NCBI GenBank assembly: GCA_049585795.1
Contig: JBAVAQ010000046.1
Span: forward strand, 62,001-126,000
Reading direction: 5' to 3'
Source: JABDBE01 sp049585795
GTDB lineage: Bacteria; Acidobacteriota; Terriglobia; Terriglobales; Acidobacteriaceae
Length of the DNA stretch: 64,000 nt
Positions 50,996 to 59,334 of this stretch are shown in pieces (position 1 is the stretch's first letter; the number at the start of each line of letters is the position of its first letter). The translations under genes were made by a program, and so were the position numbers. The notes below the pieces were generated by a model. That model searched no databases and was not told the origin of the DNA. It saw nothing but the letters and a program-made list of their open reading frames with translations.

Positions 50996-51766
50996 TTATC
51001 TTCCGGCAGCCAGTCTGCTTGCTAGACGGGGTGGCAACTCGGCGGCAATGATGCGATCCTGCGCGCTTTTTAAATTGTAGGGCACGCGAAAAAAGGTAAC
51101 GATACCGGCGTCACTGTCGAAGAGTGCGAAGCCAGCCCGCCAATCGCCATCGCGCGGTTGCCCCACAGAACCGGGATTGATCAGATAGGGCAAATTCTTC
51201 TTTAGCGGAAATTCACTACTTTCGGGTTGCCCGACCGTTCTGTAAGCAGGATGAATGGAGTCGACGTGATCGCCGTTTAAGGTGAAGCTTCCCTGCAGAT
51301 GAGTGTGTCCAAAAAAAGTAACCTTCGTCGGAGCCACGATCAGCGGTTCCACTGCGTCGCCTACCGTCACTACATATTCATCTTCGTTCACGGGAGATCC
51401 GTGCACAAATTGGACATCGGGGAGATCTTCGATCCGCACTGGTCCCTGCGGCAAGGAACGCAGCCATTCCAGATTTTCTCCAGTGAGCTGATCGTGTGTC
51501 CATTGCGAAGCCAGAGCGGCCACGGGATTGAAGTCAGCTATGTCGACCAGACCGCACACTGCTTTGTCGTGATTGCCACGGACGAAAAGGTTCCCCATGC
51601 GGCGTGAGCGTTCAATGACTTCATTGGGACTCGCCCCATAGCCGACAATGTCACCCAGGTTAAAGACCACGTCATACGCGGGAGCGGCCGCGAGACAAGC
51701 CTCAAGAGCTTCGAGATTGCTATGAATATCGCTTACCAGAAGTATGCGCAACTGGTCACCGGGCAA
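50996..51766 (-). CDS. YfcE/MJ0936-type metallophosphoesterase
   Basis: 256 residues from TTG 51766. The calcineurin-like fold is clear: LRILLVSDIHSNLEAL (metal Asp/His), VVFNLGDIVGYGASPNEVI (Asp), FVRGNHDKAVCG (GNHD), FVHGSPVNEDEYV and VTFFGHTHLQGSF (GHTH), then INPGSVGQPRDGD. Substrate unknown; relatives hydrolyse phosphodiesters or phosphoproteins. The TTG start follows a TATAAT by 7 nt, consistent with a leaderless transcript. A second TTG (51751) right before the first conserved residue is an alternative. Confidence 0.85.
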   Translation of the reverse strand: MPGDQLRILLVSDIHSNLEALEACLAAAPAYDVVFNLGDIVGYGASPNEVIERSRRMGNLFVRGNHDKAVCGLVDIADFNPVAALASQWTHDQLTGENLEWLRSLPQGPVRIEDLPDVQFVHGSPVNEDEYVVTVGDAVEPLIVAPTKVTFFGHTHLQGSFTLNGDHVDSIHPAYRTVGQPESSEFPLKKNLPYLINPGSVGQPRDGDWRAGFALFDSDAGIVTFFRVPYNLKSAQDRIIAAELPPRLASRLAAGR

Positions 51767-51773
51767 AATGGCG

Positions 51774-51779
51774 ATTATA
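51774..51779 (-). promoter_or_regulatory. -10 element (TATAAT) before the metallophosphoesterase, leaderless type
   Basis: Minus-strand TATAAT ends 7 nt before the TTG at 51766. The frame is open further upstream but would lie outside such a transcript. Confidence 0.5.
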
Positions 51780-51893
51780 GACCCAAACGGGCATGTAGGG
51801 CTGACACTGTTGTCCGCTGTGTTCGATTTGGACGCTTGCTCTGGGTTCCCTACGCTAAGAATCACGTCCCAAGCACGGACAGGGATGTTCGCT

Positions 51894-52889
51894 CTACACT
51901 TGATTCACTACCGGGCATCGTGCCCAGTGGCCGGGCGATACCTCAAGCAAAGGCGGCAAATTGCGTGCGCAGTCCGCCACCCGAAAGTCGCAACGAGGCT
52001 CGAATGGACATCCGGGCGGAATCGCGTGCATCGGCGGCACGGTGCCTTCGATGGTTGCGAGCGGACGCGTGCGATCCGTTTTCAACGTGGGGACCGCATT
52101 CAGAAGTCCGCGGGTGTAGGGATGCGCGGGAGCATGGAAAATTTCATGTTTCGATCCCAATTCCACGAGATTCCCGGCATACATCACTGCGATGCGGTCT
52201 GCAACCTGTGAGACTACCGCGAGGTCGTGCGAAATGAAAAGCATGGCCAGGCCGAATTTGGCCCGCAATTCGGCCAGCAGTTCCAGGATCTGCGCCTGCA
52301 CGGTAACGTCGAGAGCGGTAGTCGGTTCATCGGCGATCAAGAGCGCAGGACGATTCACTACCGCCATGGCAATCATGATGCGCTGCCGCATCCCTCCGGA
52401 GAGTTGGTAGGGATAGTCGCGGGCGCGAAGGGCTGCGTCCGGGATCGCGACATCTTCCATCATTGCAACGGCTCGATCCCAGGCTTCCCTTTTCTTGACC
52501 TGGGCGTGTACTGCGACCGCCTCTGCAATCTGCTCACCCACTCGCATGACCGGATTCAGCGCGGTCATTGGCTCTTGAAAAATCATCGCCATCTGCGATC
52601 CTCGCAGATGGCGAATGCCCTCGTCTGGAAGATGCAACAAATCGTGCGCGGACTCGTTTGCATTCGTGAACAGAACTTCCCCAGTAACCCGCGCCTGCGG
52701 GGGGAGCAGACGCATCAGTGCCAATGAGGTGACGGACTTCCCCGAGCCGGATTCGCCGACAACACCGAGAACTTCGCGGGCGGCGATGGTCAAACTGAGG
52801 TCGCGCACTGCAAGTATGGGGCGTGCTGAGGCCGGGCCCGAGGTGGGAAACTCGACGGTGAGATGCCTGACATCCAGTAGCGAAGGCAC
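51894..52889 (-). CDS. Oligopeptide/dipeptide ABC transporter ATP-binding protein (OppD/DppD type)
   Basis: 331 residues. Walker A is GVVGESGSGKSVTSLALMRLL, Q-loop MIFQEPMTALNPV, signature YQLSGGMRQRIMIAMA, Walker B LLIADEPTTALDVTVQAQIL and H-loop ISHDLAVV. The C-terminal oligopeptide-transporter domain has the cysteine set GCPFEPRCDF...ADCARNLPPL...HWARC that can hold an iron-sulfur cluster in the family. The expected partner ATPase (OppF), permeases (OppB/C) and binding protein are absent here, so it is either an orphan or works with subunits encoded elsewhere. Confidence 0.85.
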   Translation of the reverse strand: MPSLLDVRHLTVEFPTSGPASARPILAVRDLSLTIAAREVLGVVGESGSGKSVTSLALMRLLPPQARVTGEVLFTNANESAHDLLHLPDEGIRHLRGSQMAMIFQEPMTALNPVMRVGEQIAEAVAVHAQVKKREAWDRAVAMMEDVAIPDAALRARDYPYQLSGGMRQRIMIAMAVVNRPALLIADEPTTALDVTVQAQILELLAELRAKFGLAMLFISHDLAVVSQVADRIAVMYAGNLVELGSKHEIFHAPAHPYTRGLLNAVPTLKTDRTRPLATIEGTVPPMHAIPPGCPFEPRCDFRVADCARNLPPLLEVSPGHWARCPVVNQV

Positions 52890-52975
52890 GAGGCATATCC
52901 TAACAGGGTGGATATGCCTTCGCGCGCTTCGGAGTTAAGTCCAGCGACGATCGGTCCAGCCGTCTCGCGTCCCGT

Positions 52976-54298
52976 TTAATCGTCGTCCGGGTCGGTCGGC
53001 GGGGTTTTGTCGTTGATAAAATACTTGCCGTCGTATGGAGTTGCGATCTTTTGAAAGCGATTGTGCCGGTGAAAATCGAAACAATCCGAAAGGTCGTCGG
53101 CATATCGATCCGCATATCCGAGCGAAGGCAAGTGGTAAACCTCTTCGATGAACTTCAAGATACTGCCGAAGTCATGGGTTACGTGAGAGACATAATGCTG
53201 CTTGGCGAACGGCCCCACCACAATCAGCGGCACGCGAAAACCATATTCGTACGAGTTAATCACCCTCGGCGCAACGTGGTCGTACCATCCTCCCCAATCG
53301 TCCCAGGTGATGATGATGGCAGTGTTGTCCCAATACTGACTTTGGCCAATGGCGTTGACGATCGACGCAACCCAGGATGGCCCCAACCCCTCGCCCCCTC
53401 CGGGGTGGTCCGATTCCTGCCCAGTCGGAATCACCCAGCTGACATTGGCTAACTGACCGTTCGCAATGTCGGTCAACACCTGCGCGGGTTTTAGAACGAC
53501 ATCATTCGTCCAATCCGGGCCGAAACGCAAATGGTCAATCGCATTCGGCCCGGTCCAGATGGAACCTGCCGATGGGGCGTAGTACCGCCAACTGACTCCG
53601 GCATTGTCGAGCAAGTCTGCCAAGGTTTGATGCTCGAAGCAGGGATATATGTTCTGCGCTTCGCTACCACTGGGGTCAATTACCTTAACGTATTCGTCCG
53701 ACGGGGCCGTACACCCAGTGTTGTTAGTAGCGTTCGTGACACCGGCTGGGTTCTCAGAAACGAACAAGTCGCTGTCCGCGCTCGGAGCCGAAGTTCCAGA
53801 AATTATGAATTGGTGCGCGGGGAAGCTGGGCCCCTGGTTGGTCTGGAACATCCGGTCGCCGAAGGTATACTGCTCGGCTAATGCGAAGTAGGGATCCAAC
53901 AAGCCGGTTGAATTATCCACATACCTGAACTGCGGATTAGCCGGCGGACAGCCCGATGACCCGGGGCTGCAGGTCACGGCTATTTTGTTGGCTCCGTCCA
54001 TTTTCCCATTGTCGTACATCTTGACGAACGCCGAATGGGCGTGACTGAGGTCGTAATCGTTCGCCAACGGTACCGGCGCCAGAGGAATTACCTGGCCCTG
54101 CGAATTCACCCCGCTCGATGCGATGTCTACACCGTACGTGAAGTGCGGGTTGCTGCCGAAGAGGTTATCGGGCGTGCGATTCTCCTGAAAGATTACGACT
54201 ACGTTTAGAAAGCCGCCGTGATTTCGCGGAGCCTGGGCGCGTGCAACGGTAGCGCCAACTGAAACCAGCAGTACGGAAACCATAGCAATAAACTTCAT
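52976..54298 (-). CDS. Secreted phospholipase C/acid phosphatase-type phosphoesterase
   Basis: 440 residues from ATG 54298, preceded by GGGGGTG. The signal peptide is KFIAMVSVLLVSVGATVARAQ. The fold is the phosphoesterase (PF04185, alkaline-phosphatase superfamily): VVVIFQENRTPDNLFGSNPHF (metal and nucleophile region), DYDLSHAHSAFVKMYDNGKMDG, AEQYTFGDRMFQTNQGPSFPAHQFIISG, TAIIITWDDWGGWYDHVAPR, GFRVPLIVVGPFAKQHYVSHVTHDFGSILKFIEEVY. It could release phosphate from phospholipids or organophosphates. It is divergent from the sialidase-like pair; the gap between them is 381 bp. Confidence 0.85.
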   Translation of the reverse strand: MKFIAMVSVLLVSVGATVARAQAPRNHGGFLNVVVIFQENRTPDNLFGSNPHFTYGVDIASSGVNSQGQVIPLAPVPLANDYDLSHAHSAFVKMYDNGKMDGANKIAVTCSPGSSGCPPANPQFRYVDNSTGLLDPYFALAEQYTFGDRMFQTNQGPSFPAHQFIISGTSAPSADSDLFVSENPAGVTNATNNTGCTAPSDEYVKVIDPSGSEAQNIYPCFEHQTLADLLDNAGVSWRYYAPSAGSIWTGPNAIDHLRFGPDWTNDVVLKPAQVLTDIANGQLANVSWVIPTGQESDHPGGGEGLGPSWVASIVNAIGQSQYWDNTAIIITWDDWGGWYDHVAPRVINSYEYGFRVPLIVVGPFAKQHYVSHVTHDFGSILKFIEEVYHLPSLGYADRYADDLSDCFDFHRHNRFQKIATPYDGKYFINDKTPPTDPDDD

Positions 54299-54679
54299 AA
54301 CACCCCCTGGGAAGTTGGCTCCGTCTCGCGGAAAGCACATTCGCAGACTAAGAAAGTCGGGCTCGAGGGGCCAAGTTACACGTAACTTTGCCTCAACAAG
54401 TCCTGCCTGTCAAGAATTAAAGAGGTCCGTCTGGCCCGCGATCAGCACGGCTTTCAGCGTTCCGCGCTTCAGGGAAGAGTCTCCGTCAACCCGTCTTATT
54501 GGTGAACCAATCAACGCAGCAGAGTGAAAAATCATGCACATTGACAGTGCGGGGAGCCGCGATGTATCTTCTTCCGACATTTGAGCTACTATTGCGCCTC
54601 GTTGCTGCCGGGAAATGCCCTCCCCATTTGGCGTCGGGACCGAGCGCGAATCGCACTCCCAACCACAAAGGACAATCTC
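54299..54679. other. Divergent intergenic region, phosphoesterase / sialidase-like gene 1
   Basis: A 381-bp region without a credible gene. It must hold promoters for both directions. On the plus strand TTGACA (54541-54546) and TATCTT (54565-54570) are spaced by 18 bp, leaving a leader of roughly 100 nt before ATG 54680 with AAAGGA as Shine-Dalgarno. Confidence 0.5.
54541..54570 (+). promoter_or_regulatory. Putative sigma70-type promoter of the sialidase-like genes
   Basis: Consensus TTGACA, an 18-bp spacer and TATCTT. The first gene starts 109 nt beyond the -10. It is the only good -35 consensus noticed among the promoters of this window. Confidence 0.45.
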
Positions 54680-56176
54680 ATGAATCGAGCGTGCGCCATT
54701 CCTTTAGGTCGTGTGAAAAAATCTGCACTCATCGTGCTTATGCTCGCGTTTGCGATTGCTCTTGGTATCGCAACTCCCGCTCAGGCGCAATTCTCTTTGA
54801 TCAAGATCAGCACAGACAGCTTTCACAACTCCGATAGCCAGCATAAGACCGAAGTCGAGCCTGACACCTATTCCTGGGGCTCAACCATGGTCGCCGCGTT
54901 TCAGGTGGCTCGCGTTGCCGATGGCGGCGGCGCGGACTTGGGATTCAGCACTTCTACCGACGGGGGCAAGACTTGGACCCACGGTTCTCTTCCCGGACTC
55001 ACGGTCAACTACAAGCACGGCACCTATTCCGCAGCGAGTGACGCGTCCGTGGTATATGACGCGAAACACGGAGAGTGGCTCATTTCCAGTCTTCCGATTG
55101 GCAACTCGGGGGTGAATGTTGCGGTCAGCCGTTCCAAGGATGGGCTGCATTGGGGGAACCCCATCATGGTGGACAGCAGCGAAGGAGACGACAAGAACTG
55201 GATTACCTGCGACAACAACGCGAAGAGTCCGTTCTATGGCAACTGCTACACCGAGTGGGACAGTTTTAATGTCGAGATGAGCACTTCCACCGACGGCGGA
55301 CTTAACTGGGGACCCGCCAAGACGTCAGCGGACAATGCTGGCGGGTCGGGCGCCGAACCGTTGGTCATGCTCAGCGGCAAAGTGGTTGTGCCGTTCCTAG
55401 GTAATGCGATGGAATCCTTCACTTCGACCGACGGTGGCGTCAGTTGGGGACGGAGCACGACGATTTCCTCGGTCAACACCTTTCAAGGGAATAGCACTCT
55501 GCGGAGCGTTGGACTGCCATTTCCTTCGACCGGAATCGACAAGTCGGGAAAGATTTATGTGGTGTGGTCAGACTGCAGCTTCCGAAAGGGCTGTAGCACC
55601 AATGACCTGGTGCTGATCACTTCCACCAATGGCACGAAGTGGACCAAGCCTGCACGCATTCCGATTGACCCGCTCACCAGCACGGTCGATCATTTCATTC
55701 CCGGGTTGGGCGTGGATCGCTCGACCTCAGGCAGCACTGCTCACCTCGCCGCGACTTATTATTACTATCCGAGAGCCAACTGCAACGATTCCACCTGCCG
55801 GATCCACGTGGGCTTTACCGCGTCCACGGACGGAGGCAAGACCTGGACAGCGGGAAGAGATCTGGGCGCTGGCCCGATGCAGATCAGTTGGTTGCCAGCC
55901 TCGCAGAATGGTCCAATGCTTGCCGATTATCTGTCGTCCTCGTATGTGAACGGCAAAGCCTTTGGAGTATTCATGGTGGCCCAGGCACCTTCCGGCGGCC
56001 TGTTCAGCGAGGCCGCATACACCACCAAGCAACCCCTCGAGGCTTCGGCGTATGAGCAGCGCTTCAGTTCAAGAGGTGAAAACCGCATACCCAACGTTCA
56101 CGCGGATCGGCCGTTCCCAAGATCTCAGGGTGAAGAAAAGGCAACTCCTCCTGCCCGCAGCGACTTGCGGAAGTAG
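54680..56176 (+). CDS. Secreted sialidase-fold (BNR-repeat) protein, paralogue 1
   Basis: 498 residues, ATG 54680 with AAAGGACA upstream; an in-frame ATG (54581) lies before the signal peptide and is rejected. The signal is VLMLAFAIALGIATPAQAQ. The mature protein is a six-bladed-propeller type with BNR/Asp-box units: STSTDGGKTWTHGSLPG, SRSKDGLHWGNP, STSTDGGLNWGPAK, TSTDGGVSWGRS, TASTDGGKTWTAGRD. Conserved cysteines (WITCDNNAKSPFYGNCYTEWD; DCSFRKGCSTNDLV) probably form disulfides. The fold is that of exo-sialidases, but the Arg triad of true sialidases was not located, so a glycan-binding or other hydrolase role is equally possible. Confidence 0.75.
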   Translation: MNRACAIPLGRVKKSALIVLMLAFAIALGIATPAQAQFSLIKISTDSFHNSDSQHKTEVEPDTYSWGSTMVAAFQVARVADGGGADLGFSTSTDGGKTWTHGSLPGLTVNYKHGTYSAASDASVVYDAKHGEWLISSLPIGNSGVNVAVSRSKDGLHWGNPIMVDSSEGDDKNWITCDNNAKSPFYGNCYTEWDSFNVEMSTSTDGGLNWGPAKTSADNAGGSGAEPLVMLSGKVVVPFLGNAMESFTSTDGGVSWGRSTTISSVNTFQGNSTLRSVGLPFPSTGIDKSGKIYVVWSDCSFRKGCSTNDLVLITSTNGTKWTKPARIPIDPLTSTVDHFIPGLGVDRSTSGSTAHLAATYYYYPRANCNDSTCRIHVGFTASTDGGKTWTAGRDLGAGPMQISWLPASQNGPMLADYLSSSYVNGKAFGVFMVAQAPSGGLFSEAAYTTKQPLEASAYEQRFSSRGENRIPNVHADRPFPRSQGEEKATPPARSDLRK

Positions 56177-56261
56177 AGATATTTCTTCGGCGGCTTGGCG
56201 GAGAATGAACTTCACGTACAGGATTCGTGCGAAATGAAATTCCAACGATAAGGAAAACCTG

Positions 56262-57773
56262 ATGAATCGAAATAGATTTCCGTTCTTGACGCTTGCGCTG
56301 GCCTCGGTGATTACGGTAGTACTGGCGGCGCCTGCACAGGCTCAATTCACGCTGGTAAGAATCAGCACCGATAAGTTCACCAACTCCGACAGTGTGCACA
56401 GAACCGAAGTCGAACCCGACTTCTTCTCCTGGGGAAATACAATTGTGGGCACGTTCCACATCGCGCGAGTACCTGGATCGATCGGTTGGGGCAGCGCCGA
56501 TGTGGGGTGGGCCACCTCTACCGACGCTGGTAAAACCTGGACGTACGGCGTTCTCCCCGCGCTGACCGACAAGTACAAGAAAGGACCCTACGGCTGGGCA
56601 GCCGATCCCTCCGTCGCCTACGACGCCAAACACGGCGAATGGCTGATTTCCACGCTCCCGCTCAAGAATCAGGAGAACTCAGGAACAATCGGAGATGTGG
56701 CCGTGAGCCGTTCCCCGGACGGCATCCATTGGGGCAAGCCAGTCATCATCGATAACACCAAATTAGACGATAAGAATTGGACCACTTGCGACAATCATCC
56801 CAAGAGTCCCTACTACGGCAATTGCTACACAGAATGGGATCAGGCGTACGGCAGCGGCGACGTCTTGATGAGCACCTCCCACGACGGCGGACTGACTTGG
56901 GGTCCGGGCATACCTTCGGCTGACCACGCCGGCGGTTTGGGCGGCGAACCCGTAGTTCAGCCTAATGGCACCGTCATAGTGCCGTTCCAGGGCGGAGGCA
57001 TCGACGCCTTCCGTTCGACCAACGGCGGCAAGAGCTGGACCACAACCGTAGCCATCGCGGGCATCGAGAACCATCAGGATGACGGCGGAATCCGCACCGG
57101 CTTTGATCTTCCTGGAGCCGCCATTGACGGCTCGGGGAAAGTTTATGTCGTCTGGTCCGATTGCCGTTTTCGCAGCGGCTGCGACGCTAACGATGTGGTG
57201 ATGAGCTCTTCGAGTAACGGCAAAACCTGGAGCGCGGTCACCCGCGTGCCGATTGATCCTGTAAAAAGCACGGTGGACCACTTCCTTCCTGGAATCGGCG
57301 CGGATCCGGCCACCTCCGGCAGCACGGCTCACTTGACCATCGTTTACTATTATTACCCGGTTTCGGCCTGCAACAACTCCTGCAAGCTGGAGGTGGGCTT
57401 CACAACTTCTTCAGATGGCGGCAAGACCTGGACCGCAGGGAAACAACTGGCCGGACCGATGAAGCTAACCTGGCTACCGATTTCCGACGATGGATACATG
57501 GTCGCGGACTACATTGGAGTGACCTATAACAATGGAAACCCCTTCGGCATATTTATCGTAGCCAAGCTTCCGTCGGGCGGACTGCTGAACGAGGCCGCAT
57601 ACACCACGAAAGAACCACTGCTGGCTGTGGCCGGTGAGCCTCGATTCAGCTCGAGAGGCGAAACGGCGGTACCAGGCGCGAAGTCCGATCATGAGATGAA
57701 GTTCTACTACGACGACGAAGGCCAAAGGCCGATTCCTCCGTGGAGGCTGATTCCACCCCCGAAACAGAAGTAA
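56262..57773 (+). CDS. Secreted sialidase-fold (BNR-repeat) protein, paralogue 2
   Basis: 503 residues, ATG 56262 with AAGGAAAA upstream. It is a clear tandem duplicate of the previous gene: the same signal end (PAQAQF), start of mature protein (TLVRISTDKFTNSDSVHRTEVEPDFFSWG), Asp-boxes (ATSTDAGKTWTYGVLP, SRSPDGIHWGKP, STSHDGGLTWGPG, RSTNGGKSWTT, TTSSDGGKTWTAG), cysteines (WTTCDNHPKSPYYGNCYTEWD; DCRFRSGCDANDVV) and end (AAYTTKEPLLA). It differs in a longer, charged C-terminal tail. The copies are well diverged, so the duplication is not recent. A strong terminator follows. Confidence 0.75.
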   Translation: MNRNRFPFLTLALASVITVVLAAPAQAQFTLVRISTDKFTNSDSVHRTEVEPDFFSWGNTIVGTFHIARVPGSIGWGSADVGWATSTDAGKTWTYGVLPALTDKYKKGPYGWAADPSVAYDAKHGEWLISTLPLKNQENSGTIGDVAVSRSPDGIHWGKPVIIDNTKLDDKNWTTCDNHPKSPYYGNCYTEWDQAYGSGDVLMSTSHDGGLTWGPGIPSADHAGGLGGEPVVQPNGTVIVPFQGGGIDAFRSTNGGKSWTTTVAIAGIENHQDDGGIRTGFDLPGAAIDGSGKVYVVWSDCRFRSGCDANDVVMSSSSNGKTWSAVTRVPIDPVKSTVDHFLPGIGADPATSGSTAHLTIVYYYYPVSACNNSCKLEVGFTTSSDGGKTWTAGKQLAGPMKLTWLPISDDGYMVADYIGVTYNNGNPFGIFIVAKLPSGGLLNEAAYTTKEPLLAVAGEPRFSSRGETAVPGAKSDHEMKFYYDDEGQRPIPPWRLIPPPKQK

Positions 57774-57795
57774 GTTTCTTGCCTCAAACTCGAAG

Positions 57796-57825
57796 CCGCC
57801 AGCGCCTAGACGCTGGCGGTTTTTT
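57796..57825 (+). terminator. Rho-independent terminator after the sialidase-like pair
   Basis: CCGCCAGCG-CCTAGA-CGCTGGCGG is a perfect 9-bp GC-rich stem followed by TTTTTT. It closes the two-gene unit and marks the left border of the accessory region. Confidence 0.9.
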
Positions 57826-58516
57826 CTTCCCGCAGGTTTCCAGAGTTCACGGACTCGGCGCTCCACAAGGATTGCGCCGGATTTTCCACACTTAGCAATG
57901 CCAATAGGTCCGTGCATGCCAAGTGAAGTTGCAACCTCGACGTCCGCAAGCAATGCACTCCAAGCGCGCTCCGCGCGACTTGTGATCATGCGCTTGCACC
58001 AAATCCGGTCAGGGGCTTGTGGAGCTGCTGCACTCGACTGCATTCAAAGCAGATACATCAGTGCGTTTTTCGTTGACTCCCAGAATAGGAAGAGTAAAAA
58101 CATAATCGTTCTTTGACACGTTCTGGAGTTTACCCGGTTGGTGCGGCGTCCGGGACCCAAGCGAAGTCACTCCGCGGCATCGCAAGGTGAAAAGTGGAGA
58201 GGGCGAGCGAGGGTCTATAGCAAAGCGCTGGTTGAGGCGAACAAGAACATCATGTCAAAGGCAGGATAGAGTCCCGAGGCGTTGAACTGGTTTATCCGGT
58301 TGGCGGTAAGCCCGGAGCCCAAGCAACGACCGCAACTGACGCAGGCCGCAAGGCTAGCGACGACCGCAGGTCGGCGAGGGTCTAACGCGAGCTACTGGCC
58401 GAGACGAATGAGCTCAACACCACCTCGGGACTCTTAGTGTTTGCGGCAAACACGCGGTGATAGCCGCCCCGGTTGTCATGCCGAGCAAAGTTAAGCTTTT
58501 TCACGGATAACTCGCA
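57826..58516. other. Gene-free stretch with two degenerate related copies
   Basis: No credible gene in about 690 bp. Two segments, about 58128-58280 and 58289-58440, are related: GTTTACCCGGTTGG versus GTTTATCCGGTTGG, GGGACCCAAGC versus GGAGCCCAAGC, and GCGAGGGTCTA in both, then similar ends. In one frame both end with a helix-like string (SKALVEANKNI; RELLAETNEL), weakly like the last helix of four-helix-bundle (23S rRNA intervening-sequence type) proteins. They may be decayed gene ends or repeats of a non-coding element. Confidence 0.4.
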
Positions 58517-59332
58517 TCAGGATAGCTGAAGCAACTTGGCGTCCGAAATTCTTCTAAACTCCTCAGCGGAAGCAATACATTCTGCTCTTTCAGGTATGGG
58601 CCTGCTGACGCGATTGGGATATTCGTCATAGGTTCGGTTATCCAGCAGTCTGCCGTTTTGTTTCTTTCTTACACCGCCCCATTGTTTGAAGAAGAAAGGG
58701 ACTCGCTGATCTCTGCACTGTCGGCGAATGGAGGTGACCCACTCCTTCTTCATCGGACGCGCGCCGGGTCCGCTCTCGCCGCCGACGATCACCCACGCGA
58801 TGCCTGTGAGGTCAATTTCCCCGAGGTCTTCTAGCAATGGCTCGATTGAAAGAAAGCGAACCTTCGAGGGGGCCTGACGAAGATGATTGATCCTGGGCAA
58901 TCCGTATTTCCGATCTTCGACGCTCACGCCCCACCAGATGTTTTCTTTTTCCGCCGCGAATCGCAATTTGCCGGTGAGCAGCTCTTGCAGTCTTTCTGAT
59001 CGCTTGGTCAATACCTGATACGTATGCCAGTCAGCCGTCGCCATCACCCGCGACACAGCTTCGGTGTACGCGTCGGGCACTCCCGGCTGAAACAGATCGC
59101 TCATCGAGTTGACGAAGACCAGCTTGGGTGAGCGCCAGGCAAAAGGTTCAGTCAGCTTTTCTGGGACCAAGCGCAGGTCAAACCCTTGTTCGTAAGGATG
59201 TCCTTTGACTCCGCGAAACCGCTCCGCGAAAGTCTCTGCGTAGCAGTGCTTGCACCCGGGGCTGATTTTCGTGCAGCCGCGGACAGGGTTCCAGGTGGCG
59301 TCGGTCCACTCGATGTGGGAATTGAGTGACAT
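58517..59332 (-). CDS. DUF5131 (phage Gp37/Gp68) family protein with radical-SAM-like three-Cys motif
   Basis: 271 residues from ATG 59332, 2 nt after the tcmP stop; an overlapping ATG at 59344 is possible. N-terminal IEWTDATWNPVRGCTK begins the family signature, with cysteines C20, C27 and C30 (GCTKISPGCKHCYAE), a C-x6-C-x2-C set like the 4Fe-4S ligands of radical-SAM enzymes but with different spacing. Later motifs fit a TIM-like barrel: KLVFVNSMSDLF, TYQVLTKRSERL, WGVSVEDRKYGLPRI, VRFLSIEPLLEDLG, WVIVGGESGPGARPM and FFFKQWGG. The family is found in phages and scattered bacteria and commonly pairs with TcmP; its reaction is not established to my knowledge. Confidence 0.85.
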   Translation of the reverse strand: MSLNSHIEWTDATWNPVRGCTKISPGCKHCYAETFAERFRGVKGHPYEQGFDLRLVPEKLTEPFAWRSPKLVFVNSMSDLFQPGVPDAYTEAVSRVMATADWHTYQVLTKRSERLQELLTGKLRFAAEKENIWWGVSVEDRKYGLPRINHLRQAPSKVRFLSIEPLLEDLGEIDLTGIAWVIVGGESGPGARPMKKEWVTSIRRQCRDQRVPFFFKQWGGVRKKQNGRLLDNRTYDEYPNRVSRPIPERAECIASAEEFRRISDAKLLQLS

Positions 59333-59334
59333 TC

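Noticed and set aside
57474..58043. 189-codon minus-strand frame across the sialidase-like gene end and terminator
   Set aside because: Most of it is antisense to the real gene and it spans the strong terminator hairpin.
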